A stretch of 64,000 bases of DNA, from NCBI GenBank assembly GCA_038030265.1, contig CM075941.1, positions 9,424,001-9,488,000 on the forward strand. The letters are read 5' to 3'. Made by a program: the position numbers and the translations under genes. Origin of the DNA: Corythucha ciliata (lineage: Eukaryota > Arthropoda > Insecta > Hemiptera > Tingidae). The stretch's first letter is position 1. Every line of letters begins with the position of its first letter. Shown in pieces: positions 11,192-22,560 of the stretch. The notes under the pieces are model-generated. The model was not told where the DNA came from, did not search any database, and saw nothing but the letters and a program-made list of their open reading frames with translations.

Positions 11192-11689
11192 AACGGCCAT
11201 AAGCTTATAAATAAATAAATAAATCAATATATATATATATATATGAATTCCGGAGACCACTGAATTCGTGTTCTAGAGGTTCTGAAACATGAAAAAAACA
11301 TGCCATGACCCATGTTTGCCACCATCACGACGAGACCAATAGTGCATTTTGACATAAATGAAATGCACTAAAAGGAAAATCGGTACACACCTGATATAGA
11401 CAAAGCCACTCCGCGGATGCACAAAAGGGTGCGAAACTGCGCAACAAGATCGAAAATAGTCCAAATCCGCGAGTGGAAAAAAACAACAAAGTTCAACTGC
11501 GAGTCGACACGTGTACGATACTTCGCGGGTTGACGGTTGTAAAACAAGTAAAGTGTGTGTAGAAGGTGGTAAAAATCAAAGGAGGGGGGTTTAGGATGCC
11601 CTTATATGGCGCCACCTTACGGATGGGAATAAAAATGAGGGAAATACAAAATTATGTAATAAATATAAAACTAACTTTAGCGAACACCC
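11192..11689. repeat. Microsatellite and unexplained sequence
   Basis: A (TAAA)n run at about 11207-11225 passes into (TA)n to 11244. At 11339-11369 the motif AGTGCATTTTGACATAAATG reappears with an inverted partner (AATGCACT); the same motif is at 10018-10046. Nothing else is recognised before the LINE. Confidence 0.5.
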
Positions 11690-12316
11690 TTGATGAAGAT
11701 GTCAACGGGAGGGAGTCCCGTCAGTATCCATCCTCCATCGTTGCAGTAGGAGTGGAGTGCATAGGCCCCAGTGACCATCAGGCACGCCAGTCTCTGAACA
11801 CTAGTGAGGGTATTTCTGGCCCCCCACTTGCTCCGCTTTGTGCCACCAGACTACTGAGCAATATGTCAGTGCGGGTAGGACCGTTTGCGGCCTCAGTCCC
11901 CACGTTTTGCCGCAGGCATTTTTCGTCCTCATAAGAAGCTTGCAGCAGGCAGTTACGACGTCGCCCTCATTCAGGAACCTTGGATCTCAAGGGGACGAGT
12001 GGCGGGATTTGTCGATACTCCACGTGCATGCATATACGTTAGAAGCGGATTGAGAGCATTGACGGTTAACGAGTTCTGTTTCAAGGACATGGCAGCTGTC
12101 AGGCTGACCTACCAGGAGCAGGGGGCCACGAGGGAGCAGCTTGTTGCGACTTCGGTGTACTTCCCTGGAGACAGCGATCAGGGCCTGCCACCGAGGGAGC
12201 TGATCAACCTGGTCGACGCCTGCAGGCGCAATGGTGAACAACTGCTTATCGGTGTGGATGCCAACGCCCATCACTTGGCATGGGGCAGCACCAACACAAA
12301 CTCCAGAGGTGAGTCC
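11690..12316 (+). mobile_element. LOA-like LINE, first part (endonuclease)
   Basis: The frame from 11885 encodes an apurinic-type endonuclease: VALIQEPWI near 11961 (catalytic Glu) and LIGVDANAHHLAWGS near 12247 (D-x-N). It ends abruptly at 12316 where an LTR element is inserted; the other half resumes at 16697 with the expected continuation of the domain. The upstream boundary is uncertain; 11690-11885 reads like the N-terminal part of the LINE in shifted frames. Confidence 0.8.
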
Positions 12317-12509
12317 TGTTATGTATTTAAAAAAATGAAAAGAGAAAGTTTGTTATAATATTTGCAATTCATTTTATTCCACGGGCAGCCGGGCTCAAAC
12401 TGACTCGAAGGGGTGGTGCGGGTGGTCGACAGGAAGACAGGAGGGCTGAGTGGGGGCCGGTGTTTACATTCCATTTCGCTCATTATAGTATAAACTAAAA
12501 TATATAACA
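12317..12509 (-). repeat. 3' LTR of the nested Ty3/gypsy element
   Basis: Read on the minus strand it starts TGTTATATATTTTAGT, ends TACATAACA and contains a polyadenylation signal (GGAATAAAATG near 12376). It is preceded by the polypurine tract at 12510-12523. Only the first 16 bases recur at the other end of the element (16681-16696). Confidence 0.85.
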
Positions 12510-12651
12510 ATTCTCCGCCGCTTAATTAAACGAGCGGCGGTAAAATTAAACGAGTTCTGTAGCAGGGAATTTGAAAACTAAGCAAGCACGAAGAAGAAGA
12601 AAAAAAAACTATTTGAACTGCACTGAACACCCGCGGTGATGCCGTTACAGG

Positions 12652-13822
12652 TAGTGTTGAATCGATACTAGTAAATAGAGTAAAGTATCGATACTTTTCA
12701 ATCGATACCCAGTAGTTTTGGTATCGATACTTTTTTCGATACCAAGTACTATTTCGATACTTTGATTTGATACTGGGAAATGAGTACTTCAGGAATCGAT
12801 AATTTTCATTCAATACTGAGTAAGATTCGATACTTTTCAATCAATTCCGAATAATTTATATTTTTTTAATTTTTTAAAATTAATTTAAACAAGTAAACTC
12901 CCGGCATCGGACACATACCGTTTGAAATGAGTACTTTAATTGGTATCGAATGGGTATTGATTCAAACTAGTACGATACTGAATCAATACCCATTCGATAC
13001 CGAGTAAAAGTACTCATTTGAAACGATACCGAATCAATACCCATTCGATACCGAGTATTTACTTGTTTGAATCAATACTCATTCGATTCCGAGTAAAGGT
13101 ACTCATTTGAATCGATACCCATTCGATACCGAGTAAAAGTACTCGAATGGGTATTGATTCAAACAAGAAAATACTCGGTATCGAATGGGTATTGATTCAA
13201 ACGAGTAAATACTTGGTATCGAATGGGTATTGATTCGGTATCGTTTCAAATGAGTACTTTTACTCGGTATCGAATGGGTATTGATTCAAATGAGTAGATG
13301 TTCGGTATCGGGCGTATTCATTCGGTGTCGTAAAAGTATCGGTTAAGTAAGCTCGGTGCACACTATGCATTTTTCGTGGCATGTTTGCTATTTATTTGGA
13401 GGCCGAAAGAAAATATATGGTCCCTGTTGTGACCGGATATTTTTTAAAACCGGTAGGCAATCCTATTTCAAAAGTTGCATAGTGCGCATCGAGCTTAAGT
13501 AGTCATTGTGTTTCGATTGAAATTAGTCTTTATTTGTATAAATGAGTAGTGATTGACGACTCGAAAAATCATTAGAGATGGTAGTGCTTTTGTTGGTTGG
13601 TGGTGGAGGGGTTTTCTTACAAGCTTGTTGAATCGATACCGCTAAAGTATCGATACTTTTGAATAAATACCAAGTACATATCGATACTTTTTATTCGATA
13701 CTATAAACAAGTTATATGAGTATCGATACTTTTCTTCCGATACCAAGTACTATTCGATACTTCCCATTCGATACTTCAAATGAGTAAAGTATCGATACTT
13801 TGTTGGTATCGATTCAACACTA
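12652..13822. mobile_element. hAT-type non-autonomous element (GTATCGATAC-rich)
   Basis: Inverted ends TAGTGTTGAATCGATAC and GTATCGATTCAACACTA, flanked by a perfect 8-bp duplication GTTACAGG (12644-12651 and 13823-13830). An 8-bp duplication is the hAT signature. The 1171-bp body has no coding frame and consists of many GTATCGAATGGGTATTGATT and GTATCGATACTTTT phrases in both orientations. The duplication contains the complement of the stop codon of the retrotransposon frame, so insertion fell exactly on the end of its integrase reading frame. Confidence 0.85.
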
Positions 13823-13830
13823 GTTACAGG

Positions 13831-14280
13831 TCGAGGCGAACCACTGGTTTCCGCACACGAGTTGACCGCCGCAAGTCAGGCGGTGGTTTTGTTCTTGACT
13901 GATTCGTCGTATCTGTTGGAATGTCACCCGTCAATGTTGTTCTAGGCGATGGACGCAGTGACCGGCGTTGCTCTGGAGATGTACCTTCAGTAGTTCTACG
14001 CGGTGAAGCGTCATTATTTGTATCTCGTGTCCAGTTTTGTATAAATGGATAAACTTGTTTCCATGTGTTAGTCTTGTCGACTTCTGTTTCGATAAGTTGA
14101 TCAACGTGTCGTTTAATTTGATACCCTTTGTCGAGCTGAATTAGGTAGTGTAGGCGTCCCAGACGTTGTGTGACTGTTCCAAATAACCACTGGCCGTTAG
14201 TGACCGGGATGCGAACGCAATTGGCTGTTCCATTTGATTGTGAACGTGTGAGAGCACGGCGGCTAAGCCGTGTGGGCTAG
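13831..14280 (-). pseudogene. Integrase C-terminal remnant of the nested Ty3/gypsy element
   Basis: On the minus strand, after a short out-of-frame RNase H remnant (about 14280-14180), the sequence switches to a stretch aligning with the end of the second element's integrase (LFGTVTQRLGRLHYLIQLD against KFGTVIKRLGKLHYLIELD). It runs to a stop at about 13831. The catalytic core with its D,D,E residues is absent, so a large internal deletion joins RNase H to this tail. Confidence 0.75.
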
Positions 14281-14303
14281 CATCCGTAGCCAATGTCAAG
14301 CAG

Positions 14304-15161
14304 TCAATGTAAAGCAGGTTGAAATGGTACCAACACGCGATCGCTCGCGATTTCTGTTTTTATTGTTTGAAAAGCTTGTTCACAATGTGTGCTCCAGTGA
14401 AATTTAACGTTTTTCTTGAGGAGATTGTTGAGTGGGAACAGTATGGATGATGAATTTGGAATAAATTTGGCATAATAGAGAGCTAGTCCGAGAAACGATC
14501 TTACTTCGTCTACGTTTGTTGGTCCAGGTGCCTGGATGATTGCGTCGAACATTTCTCAAGTCCTTTGTGACTTATTTGGTGTCCCAGATATTTTATTGAA
14601 GTAGCAAAAAACTTGCATTTCGATTGATTGACGTGTTAGATCGAATTTTCGTAGTCGTTCCAAGCAACCTTCTAGTCGTTGTGAACATTCCTCAACAGTT
14701 TCTCCTTGTATCAGTAAATCGTCGAAATATAGAATTGTTCCCGGAAGATCTCCTAAAATTTGATCCATGGCTTTGTGGAAGAGGTTTGGTGCCGTTTTAA
14801 TACCCATGAAAAGCCGTTTTACGAGGTATGTTCCCCGTGGCGTCGAAATTGCAGCTATTTTCTGGCTTTCCGAGTCGAGTTCGAGATGAAAGTAGGCTTT
14901 CTGTAGATCCAAGACGCAAAAATAGCGCCCATTTTTGAGTTTATTGAATAAATCTTCAATACGTGGAATCGGGTACCGAGAGTCGTGGAGTTGTGGGTTG
15001 ACCGTCACTTTATAATCGGCGCATATTCTTATTGACTGGTCTGGTTTCGGAACCAAAACAAGAGGTGTTCCCCATTCTGAATAATCGGGTTTTTCGAGGA
15101 TCCCTTGTCTCTCCAAAGAGTCTAACTCGTCCTTTGTCCTGTTGATAATTGAGTACGGCAC
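14304..15161 (-). pseudogene. Reverse transcriptase of the nested Ty3/gypsy element
   Basis: Two frames, 15161-14556 and 14552-14304. RT motifs visible: GTPLVLVPKPDQSIRICADY, LDLQKAYFHLEL, FMGIKTAPNLF and the catalytic ILYFDDLL near 14720. The second frame has the connection region (VRSFLGLALYYAKFI). The frame shifts near 14553-14620, and at the 5' side a shift near 15163 separates it from gag-protease. Not functional as it stands. Confidence 0.85.
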
Positions 15162-15165
15162 GGGT

Positions 15166-16670
15166 CTAGGTTTTTATGAAAATAAGTTTTACATTTTCCT
15201 TCATTTCGAGAGAACATTTGAGATTTGGAATACATCCCACTGACGGTCTGAACACATCGGCGTAATTGTTCATCAGTTGTTCTACTTTGATGTTGTTGAC
15301 GTCTGATGATGTTTTCTCTGCGATGTTTCGCGTAGTAAGGTTTATGTTTAATTTGCAGATCCATTCTCTTCCACACAACGGGGAGAGTTTTCTCTCTACG
15401 ACGTACAAATTTCCGTATGCTTCTCGGTTCTGATGTTTGATTTTGACTGCAGTGTAGCCGATGGGTTTAAAAATATATTTTGTGTATGTTCGGAACACAA
15501 CGTTGGTCTTCTTGAGAGTCCGTTGTAGGTGTAATTTGTCAAAGTCCGATTTGGATATTATCGTCATTTGACTCCCAGTATCTAGTTCGAATGACTGAGG
15601 TTTCTGATCAACTAACACTTTCACGCAAAAAGGTTGATTCATGTGAACGTCGTCGTTCACTTGATTTATTTCATGAATTTCGTCTTCGTTGCTCGTGGTG
15701 TCGTTATTAGCCACGAGGCGAACATTTTTAATTTTCGTTGAAATGCAGACTTTGTCAATGTGGCCCGCTTTACCACAGCTAACACATTTTAAATGTTTTT
15801 TAGAACGACATTCACGAGAGTTGTGATTGTTTTTTCCGCAACACAAGCATACATTTTGGAGTCCAAGCTCTATGAGTTTCGATTTTACTGAACGCGGTGG
15901 TTTGTATTCCTTCCTTCGTGACGTTCTTTGAAATGCCGTTGACTGCCTTCCTCCGCCACTTGACTGAGGGATAGCTCCATGGCTCTTGGTTTTTGTCATA
16001 ATTTTGAAAACAGAAGGGTCATTCGGGTTAGGTGAGTACATCTTATTCTGGCGTTTGGCGGCCTCTATCGCTAACGCGATTTCGATAGCTTTGTCGAGTG
16101 TTATGTCGTCACCTTGTTGGAGGATTTGTTCCCGAATTTCATGGTCCTGTAAACCTCGAATGAATTGGGCCTGCAATATAGACAGCACCGGTTTCTTACA
16201 CGCCTCATCGTGGCATGTCCAATGGGCGGAACGTGAGATGTCCTTGAGAGCCGCGAGGTACTGCGAAATAGATTCCTCCGATTTTTGAATCCGTGAAAGA
16301 AATTTATGCCGCTCGGTGTGGATGTTTGAGCGGGGGCAGAGGTGAATTTCAAGGAGCCCGATTAGAACGTCGTATGTTTTTGAGGAAGGTAAATCAGGTG
16401 CGGTTAAGCTTGAAAGAAGTTGGTAACACTTTGACCCCAACGCATTTATGAGAATTTTTGCCTTTGTAGCATTTACTTCGGGAGTATCTTCACGAAGGCA
16501 TTTTAAATCGAAATAGTTGTCTAAACGTTCTTCATACGATTTGAAAGATTCTTTGTCCTCGTCGAACGGCTCAAAAGTTATCGCCGACGAGTGGGCGTCT
16601 GAGGGAAGAACAGGGTTTCCTGGAACAGGAGGCGGCTGACATAGCAACTTAGCGAGAGCCTCGGACTGAA
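15166..16670 (-). pseudogene. gag-protease of the nested Ty3/gypsy element, N-terminus lost
   Basis: Open on the minus strand from about 16670 to 15166. It contains the gag core (FEPFDEDKESFKSYEERLD), two zinc knuckles (CLCCGKNNHNSREC and CVSCGKAGHIDKVC, near 15770-15850) and the aspartic protease site FELDTGSQMTII (near 15562-15597). Compared with the gag at 36142, the first 28-30 residues are missing and the frame begins in LTR-tip sequence. Confidence 0.85.
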
Positions 16671-16696
16671 ATATATAACAACTAAAATATATAACA

Positions 16697-17985
16697 AGTC
16701 CTTATTTGAGTACCTGGCAACTAGTGATTTATCCCATGTTGAACAGGGGCAATAAGCCCACTTTTGTTACATCAAGTAGGAGTGAGGTCCTCGACCTCAC
16801 CCTCTCTACTTCCTTACTGGCCGGTAGGGTCAGGAACTGGAGTGTGTCCGAGGCTCCATCGTTCTCGGACCACAGGTATGTGATCGTGGAGATCCGGGGG
16901 GTGGAGAGGATAGGTAAGACGGATTGGGGTGGTTTCGCAGAGGACGTAAATGGTAGGCTTAGTTTCGGGGGCGAGCTGGACCTACGAGAGGGTGATGATA
17001 TTGAGGGGGCAGCACAGGAGTTGCAGGAGGTGCTGGTAACCTCGTATCAAGCAAATACTTCCTTGAGCTCGCGCTCATCGACCAGGAAGGTTCCCTGGTG
17101 GAAATGAGGAGCTCGAGGGGTTGAGAAAAGCATCGCGGAGGCTATTTAATCGGGCAGTCCGCGACGGGCAGTGGGAGGCCTATAGGGCCAAGCTGGCGGA
17201 GTATCGGCGGGGGCTGAGGAGTTCGAAGAGGGCGTCCTGGAGGGGATTCTGTAAGGAGGCTGAAAATACCTCGTCGGTGGCTCGCCTTCAGCGCCTTCTC
17301 TCCAAGGACCCGCTGAATCCCGTTGGCACACTGATGAAAGTGGACGGTAGTTATACCACGACGGCGTCGGAAACGTTGGCGACCCTGATGGGGGTGCACT
17401 TTTGGGCCGTGGGGGTTGTATCGTCCATTCCACCCGCGGAGCCCTCGCGAAGGAGGGCGACAAGGGTGGACTGGCATGTGGCTAGGGAGGTGGTCACAAT
17501 GGGAAGGGTACAATGGGCCATTGGCTCGTTTTCTCCCTTCAAAGCTCCTAGGACCGGACGGCATAATCCCCAAACACCTGCAGGAGGGGGGCTAGAGGTA
17601 GCGAGACGACTGTGCTGCATCTTCAGGGCTTGTCTGGCAATTGGGCAGAATCCCTGAGGTGTGGCGGAAAGCACGGGTTGTGTTTATTCCTAAGCCGGGG
17701 CGCCCGTCATATGCACTGGCTAAGGCGTACCGACCCATATGTCTAACATCTTTCGTTTTGAAGACGTTGGAAAAACTGGTGGATAAGCATATCTGGGAAA
17801 GCTGCCTCCCTTCGAGGCCACTACACCCAGGTCAATTTGCCTACCAACAGGGAAAGTCCTGCGAAACGGCGCTACACTAGCTGGTTACTAGGCTGGAGGA
17901 TACTCTAGAGCACAAGGAACTAGCGGTGGGAATCTTCCTGGACATAGAGGGTGCCTTTGACAATACCTCTATATCCACAAATTTG
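16697..17985 (+). mobile_element. LOA-like LINE, second part (end of EN, RT)
   Basis: Continues the endonuclease from 12316 (NKPTFVTSSRSEVLDLTL, SFSDHRYVIVEI with the catalytic S-D-H). The linker and the first RT motifs follow (VWRKARVVFIPKPG, AYRPICLTSF, HPGQFAYQQGKSCETALH, GIFLDIEGAFDNTS). Breaks: frameshift near 16740, stop at 17105, frameshift near 17640, stop TAG at 17878. Homology stops about 17975, before the catalytic YADD box. So the 3' end is lost, the opposite of the usual 5' truncation. Confidence 0.8.
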
Positions 17986-18301
17986 GCACTACGACCTTAT
18001 AACATGTAGGATGCGTACTTTCCGAGGTACACGCTAAAAACTGAAAAAAAACGCGAAAATTTAGAGGTTATTAGGCTCTCAAATCTAAAGCACAATGTAG
18101 AAACCGTCGCAAACTCATAAACTTGTTATTCAGGACCTCTAAGAGGGATTAAAACGATTTCCAGCACTCGAGCAATTTTTAGGGGCTTGACCCATTTTTT
18201 GCACTAATTTTCCTGAACTATAAATATTTTTGGTGGGAGTGAACAAATCAAAAAGCAACACTTTCGTGAGTCCATTACTAAGTGGGCAGTATGACCCTGC
18301 A
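17986..18301. other. No feature recognised
   Basis: Sequence directly after the LINE breakpoint; A/T-rich, no repeat of the families above and no supported frame. Confidence 0.3.
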
Positions 18302-18583
18302 TCAAAGTGATTCAGCCGTTGACGCAATAATTCTAATTATCTTTCCTAATGGTCCCCACAGCTTTCTCATATCTACTGGCTGGTAAAATAATATGAGCCC
18401 TAAAGATGATACGAACCCTTCACGCTTTGCCACTTTCAAGGTCAAATTGTTAAAATTCCCCGCCCAAGCATCATATCGATGCTGGGTTAGTGTTCTTTTC
18501 ATTTTATGTATAGCTACCCGCAGTTGAGGTCGACGGATTTTATTTTCTATCCTTAATAACACATTCTCAATTTTTCTCGGCAT
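18302..18583 (-). CDS. Unrecognised 93-residue open frame
   Basis: ATG at 18583 opens a basic, non-repetitive frame (starts MPRKIENVLLRIENKIRRPQ, contains a hydrophobic stretch SSLGLILFYQP). It lies outside transposon bodies and is not low-complexity, which is unusual here. No family is recognised, no splice structure is evident, and chance occurrence of this length is quite possible. Confidence 0.2.
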   Translation of the reverse strand: MPRKIENVLLRIENKIRRPQLRVAIHKMKRTLTQHRYDAWAGNFNNLTLKVAKREGFVSSLGLILFYQPVDMRKLWGPLGKIIRIIASTAESL

Positions 18584-19680
18584 CTCTTATTACCGATTAG
18601 AACGTAACAACTTAACAAGTTAACGCTTTGAATATCCGTGCAGCCGTGCCCATACCTGTATTGTGAGAAAAACGATTATAGAACATCTAAACTCTCCCAC
18701 CCACGCAGACGTTAGGTATGCGTATACTCTAATTCTCAAGTGATGAGCCACTTTTCTCACCCATGTTGGTTGAAGCGCGTTTCGTAATAAAAAAAAAAAG
18801 TTCTCATGCCCATTGCATATCAATAACGATTTTCTTTGCAAGGACCTTTTCTTTCCATGACTTTAATTAGGTTACACATCAGATTCGCGTTTCTGTTTGA
18901 TTCAATACTCAGACACAGCGACACAGCTGTAAGGGAGCGTAAATTATTTTTCTTCATTCACGCCGTTCATTTTACAAATCCACCTATACCATTTCATCAA
19001 AGTCACGTTTCCACTTACAGTAAAGGTGAATTCAATAAGAAGCTGAATATTAAAGCCGCAAACAAAAACTGCATCTGCTCTACAACGCGGTTCTTTAAAG
19101 ATATAATTGGGCCAAAGTCATCACTTTGGTTGTTGTTTATGTACGTTTGTATACATGTGCCGTAATTCGACCTTTACGGAAAATAACAATGAAGAAAAAT
19201 TGATTGTGACAAGGTCCACGAGAGTGAAAAATGACGAACAAAAACCATACTAAATAGGAGTGCAAGGCCCCCTAATACTATACGTCTATACGTGAGCGGG
19301 AGTCGCGTGAATTCAGCGTTTAAGAGTCATCAGGTCTTATAGTGTCTTATACCTACGGTGGTGTTTTAAATAAAAATCTCGCGCCCGCTACAAATTCAGC
19401 TCTATAGTCGCAAAACTCGCGTGGGTCCCGCCTCATCGTATGACACAGTGTATTACCTGCTCATGGAGACGAACTTGGCCACAATTTTAATCGGCTCGTT
19501 AGTTATGCTTTGTGCCCCTCTTTTATATGAGGAAGGCTTTTTCTAGATCATCGAGCTAAATGTCCCTCGCCATCTTCTCACTTACAAGTTCTTAAGTACT
19601 CGCACCTTCTTATTGGTGATTTCATGAAAAACAAGAAAAACGCTACCTGGCTTGTCCAGCATACCTCATACCTTAACATA
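18584..19680. other. No feature recognised
   Basis: Unique-looking A/T-rich sequence. The open frame at 18836-19165 has no recognisable content. No array or inverted repeat was noticed. Confidence 0.3.
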
Positions 19681-19682
19681 CA

Positions 19683-22560
19683 GCAGGGGCGTTGGCACAG
19701 GGGGGGGATAAATTCCCCCCCCCCCCCAGAGCTACAAGTATACGAACATAGGAGCACTAGTACCATAACGAAGAGCCCCATAAAATCTCCAAAAATGAGC
19801 GTGTCACGTTGAAGTTAGGTTTAGCAGATCTTACTGACTTGAAGCCTCTAGCGTACGGTGGCATGGGCGAGGGGGGGGTGGATAGCTTAAAGATGAAAAA
19901 ATCCGTGATTTTTCAGTAGACAAAGTGAGAACGAATGGCTAAACTCGCTTGTAAAATTGAGAAAAACACTGATTCGCGGCTGAAATTGAGAAAAATTGCT
20001 GAAATTTACGGCTGTTGATATTGAGAAAAAGCGCAAAATTCAAGCTGACATTGAGACAAAGCAAAACCACGAATTGTTGGGGTAAAATCGTGACTGAAAT
20101 TAGGAAAAAGCGGTAATTCACGCAGCTAAAACTGAGAAAAGTGCTAATTCAAGGTTGAAAAAGAGAAAAACGTGAATTCGCGTCTTAAAAAGCAAGACAC
20201 ACGCTAATTCACAGCTAAAATTGTGAAAAATTGCTACAATTTTGCAGGTTTAAAAATTGAGAAAAGGCGCGAATTCACAGTTAAAAGGGAGAAACGCCAA
20301 TTCATGGATTCTCGGGGCAACATTGGGACTAAAATTTAGAGAAAAGCGCTAAATTCAGGGGTGAAATAGACAAAAACGCGAATTCACGTCTAAATAAAAG
20401 TGAAGGAAAACTCAGTTAAAAGGCATGAAAAATTACGTTTTCACGGATAAAATCGAGAAAAAACGCTAAAAATCGCAGCTAAAAGTAGGAAAATGTGCTA
20501 ATTTACTGATAAAATTGAGAAAAAATTGCAAATTCGCAGCTGAAAATGAGAAAAAGCCAACTCGCCAATTCTTGGGGGCAACTTCGGGGCTGAAATTGAG
20601 AAGAAGCGCTAATTCACGGATAAAAAAGAGAACAACGCGAATTCGAGTCAAAAAATAGAGAAACACGCTAATATGCTATAGTGTTACAATTTGGCAACTT
20701 TAAATGATTGGGAAAAAGAGCGAATTCACAGAAAACGCCAATTCACGGATTCTCGGGGATGGGACTGAAATTGAGAAAAAGCGATGATTCACGGGGTGAA
20801 ATAGAGAAAAACGAAAATTCGAGTCTAAAAGTGGAGGAAAACTTTAAATTCACAACTAAGGATGAAAAATTTCAATTTTACGGACAAAATCGAGAAAAAG
20901 CGCTATAATTCGCAGCCAAAATTAAGAAATGTGCTCATTAACTGCTAAAATTGAGGGTAAAAAGGCTAATTCACTGCTGAAATTGAGAAAACAACAACTT
21001 GCAGATTCTTGGGGAATTTCGAAAATAAAATTGAGAAAAATCGCTTATCCAAAGCGGCTAAATCAGTAAAAAAGTGCTAATTCACCGGTAAAATTTGTGG
21101 CGCTTTCCATTCAATGCAATACACTGAAGTGTAAGTTTTTCCACCCGTCCTCTCTGAATTTAAACATAATGTTTATGAAGAGGACGCGGCTCTATACACT
21201 TGTGTAGGGTGTTGAATGGAAATCGCGTTTAAAATGGAGAAAACCGCTAATTTGTGGATACAATTTGGACAGTGCACTCAAACTCTCGGCTAGGAGTTTA
21301 TAATGACCACCGATTCGCAGATGAAAAATGTGCTGATTCGGTGCTAAAAGTGGGAGAAAAACGCTAATTCACAGCTGATATTGATGAGACTCGGTGATTC
21401 CTGGAGCAACTTTGGGAATAAAATTGAGAAAAAGCGCTAATTCAGGCGGCAAAAACTTTGAAGAAGCGCTAATTCGCGGGTAATAAGTAGAGAAAAACAC
21501 AAATTGGCGTTTAACATGGAGAAAAGCGGGAATTCACAGCATGAAAATTTAGAAAAATTGCTAATTTGCGAATAAATTTGGGAAAACGCACAAACGCAGT
21601 TTTCGGAGGCAATTTCATGGCTAAAATTGAGAAAAATATGTACCTCAACACCTCAACGCTGCTGAAAAGTATAATCCTAGTTTAATTAGAGACTAAAGGG
21701 CCTCCTAGAGATTTCCGCCCCCGGGCCCCGATAGATGTTGTTCCGCCACTGCTTGAAGCAACCCGAAAAGGTCCGAGTACGTCCAGCTTTTTCCTTGGAC
21801 TTCAGACCTAACGCATTAGTGAACCGTGTTACGGGGGGGGGGGGTAGGGGGGTAGGGGTTCGCCTCGGACCCTCTATCAGACAAAAATCGGTAATATTCG
21901 TGGCTATATAGCTGCTAATAAGCGCTGATTCGTGGTCTCGCGATGCAACTTCCAGACTAAAATTTAAAAAAAAAATCGCTGATTCGCGGTACATAGAGGC
22001 CATTCTACGAATAAATTGTGGAAGCCAACGCAAAATTGTTGGTGGTTGGCGGTTAAAGTTGAGAAAACACGCTATAATATTGACAAATAAAAGACGCTCT
22101 CAGGTTAAAATTGGACAAAAATGGCAAATTCACAACTGAAATGGCGTAAAATCGCCCATTCGCGTATGAAAAAAAGAATAGGATGCTGAGTAGCCGCAAA
22201 ATTAGCACAAAACGATATTCACAGCTGAAATTGGGAAAAATCGCTAATATAAAATTGTGGGTAAACGTTAATTCGCGAATTCAAAATGAAGAAAATCACT
22301 AATTTGCGGCAAAAATTGAAAAAATCACCAATTAGCGCAGCTAAAATTAAGAAAAACGTTAATTTTCAGTTCAAATTGGGGAAAAGTGCTAATTCTCAGT
22401 TAAAAATGGGGAAAAGTGCTAATTTGCATTTTAAATTGAGTCAAACGCCAATTCTTGGCAAAAATTGACAAAACTCGGTAAGTAATGCACGGGTTGGAAA
22501 CGCTACCACGTTGCTAAAATTTAGAAAAAGCGAAAATTCGCTGCTAAAATTGAGAAACAT
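19683..22560 (+). repeat. Family A array, long forward block
   Basis: Starts after an end-like sequence CAGGGGCGTTGGCACAGGGG at 19683. From 19920 to 22560 forward family A repeats dominate, with a recurrent phrase of the type GATTCTTGGGGCAACTTCGG about every 250-300 bases (20300, 20560, 20740, 21005, 21390), hinting at a higher-order unit. At 21680-21850 a GC-rich stretch (ATTTCCGCCCCCGGGCCCCG) interrupts; the same stretch recurs in both hAT twins. From 21900 the order of phrases follows 9890-9990 and 55250-55330. Confidence 0.7.
21100..21226. mobile_element. Palindromic MITE within family A
   Basis: Left end GCGCTTTCCATTCAATGCAA, right end on the other strand GCGATTTCCATTCAACACCC, followed on both sides by TACAC..GTGTA. 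About 127 bases, no coding capacity, interrupts the repeat array. Confidence 0.65.

Larger units (their letters stand above)
12317..16696 (-). mobile_element. Ty3/gypsy LTR retrotransposon, defective, inside a LINE
   Basis: Bounded by a perfect 5-bp duplication AGTCC (12312-12316 and 16697-16701); outer ends TG..CA. On the minus strand the order is gag, protease, RT, start of RNase H, then directly the C-terminal end of integrase, polypurine tract AAGCGGCGGAGAAT and the 3' LTR. The rest of RNase H and the integrase core are deleted at about 14175-14280. The 5' LTR and start of gag are missing and replaced by two copies of the LTR tip. Frames break at about 15163 and 14553. It is the same family as the element at 35880-46048 (same polypurine tract, same gag and pol). 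Confidence 0.9.

Noticed and set aside
11885..17880. Reading the LINE halves as two separate elements
   Set aside because: The endonuclease domain continues exactly across the LTR insertion with a 5-bp duplication, so it is one element split in two.
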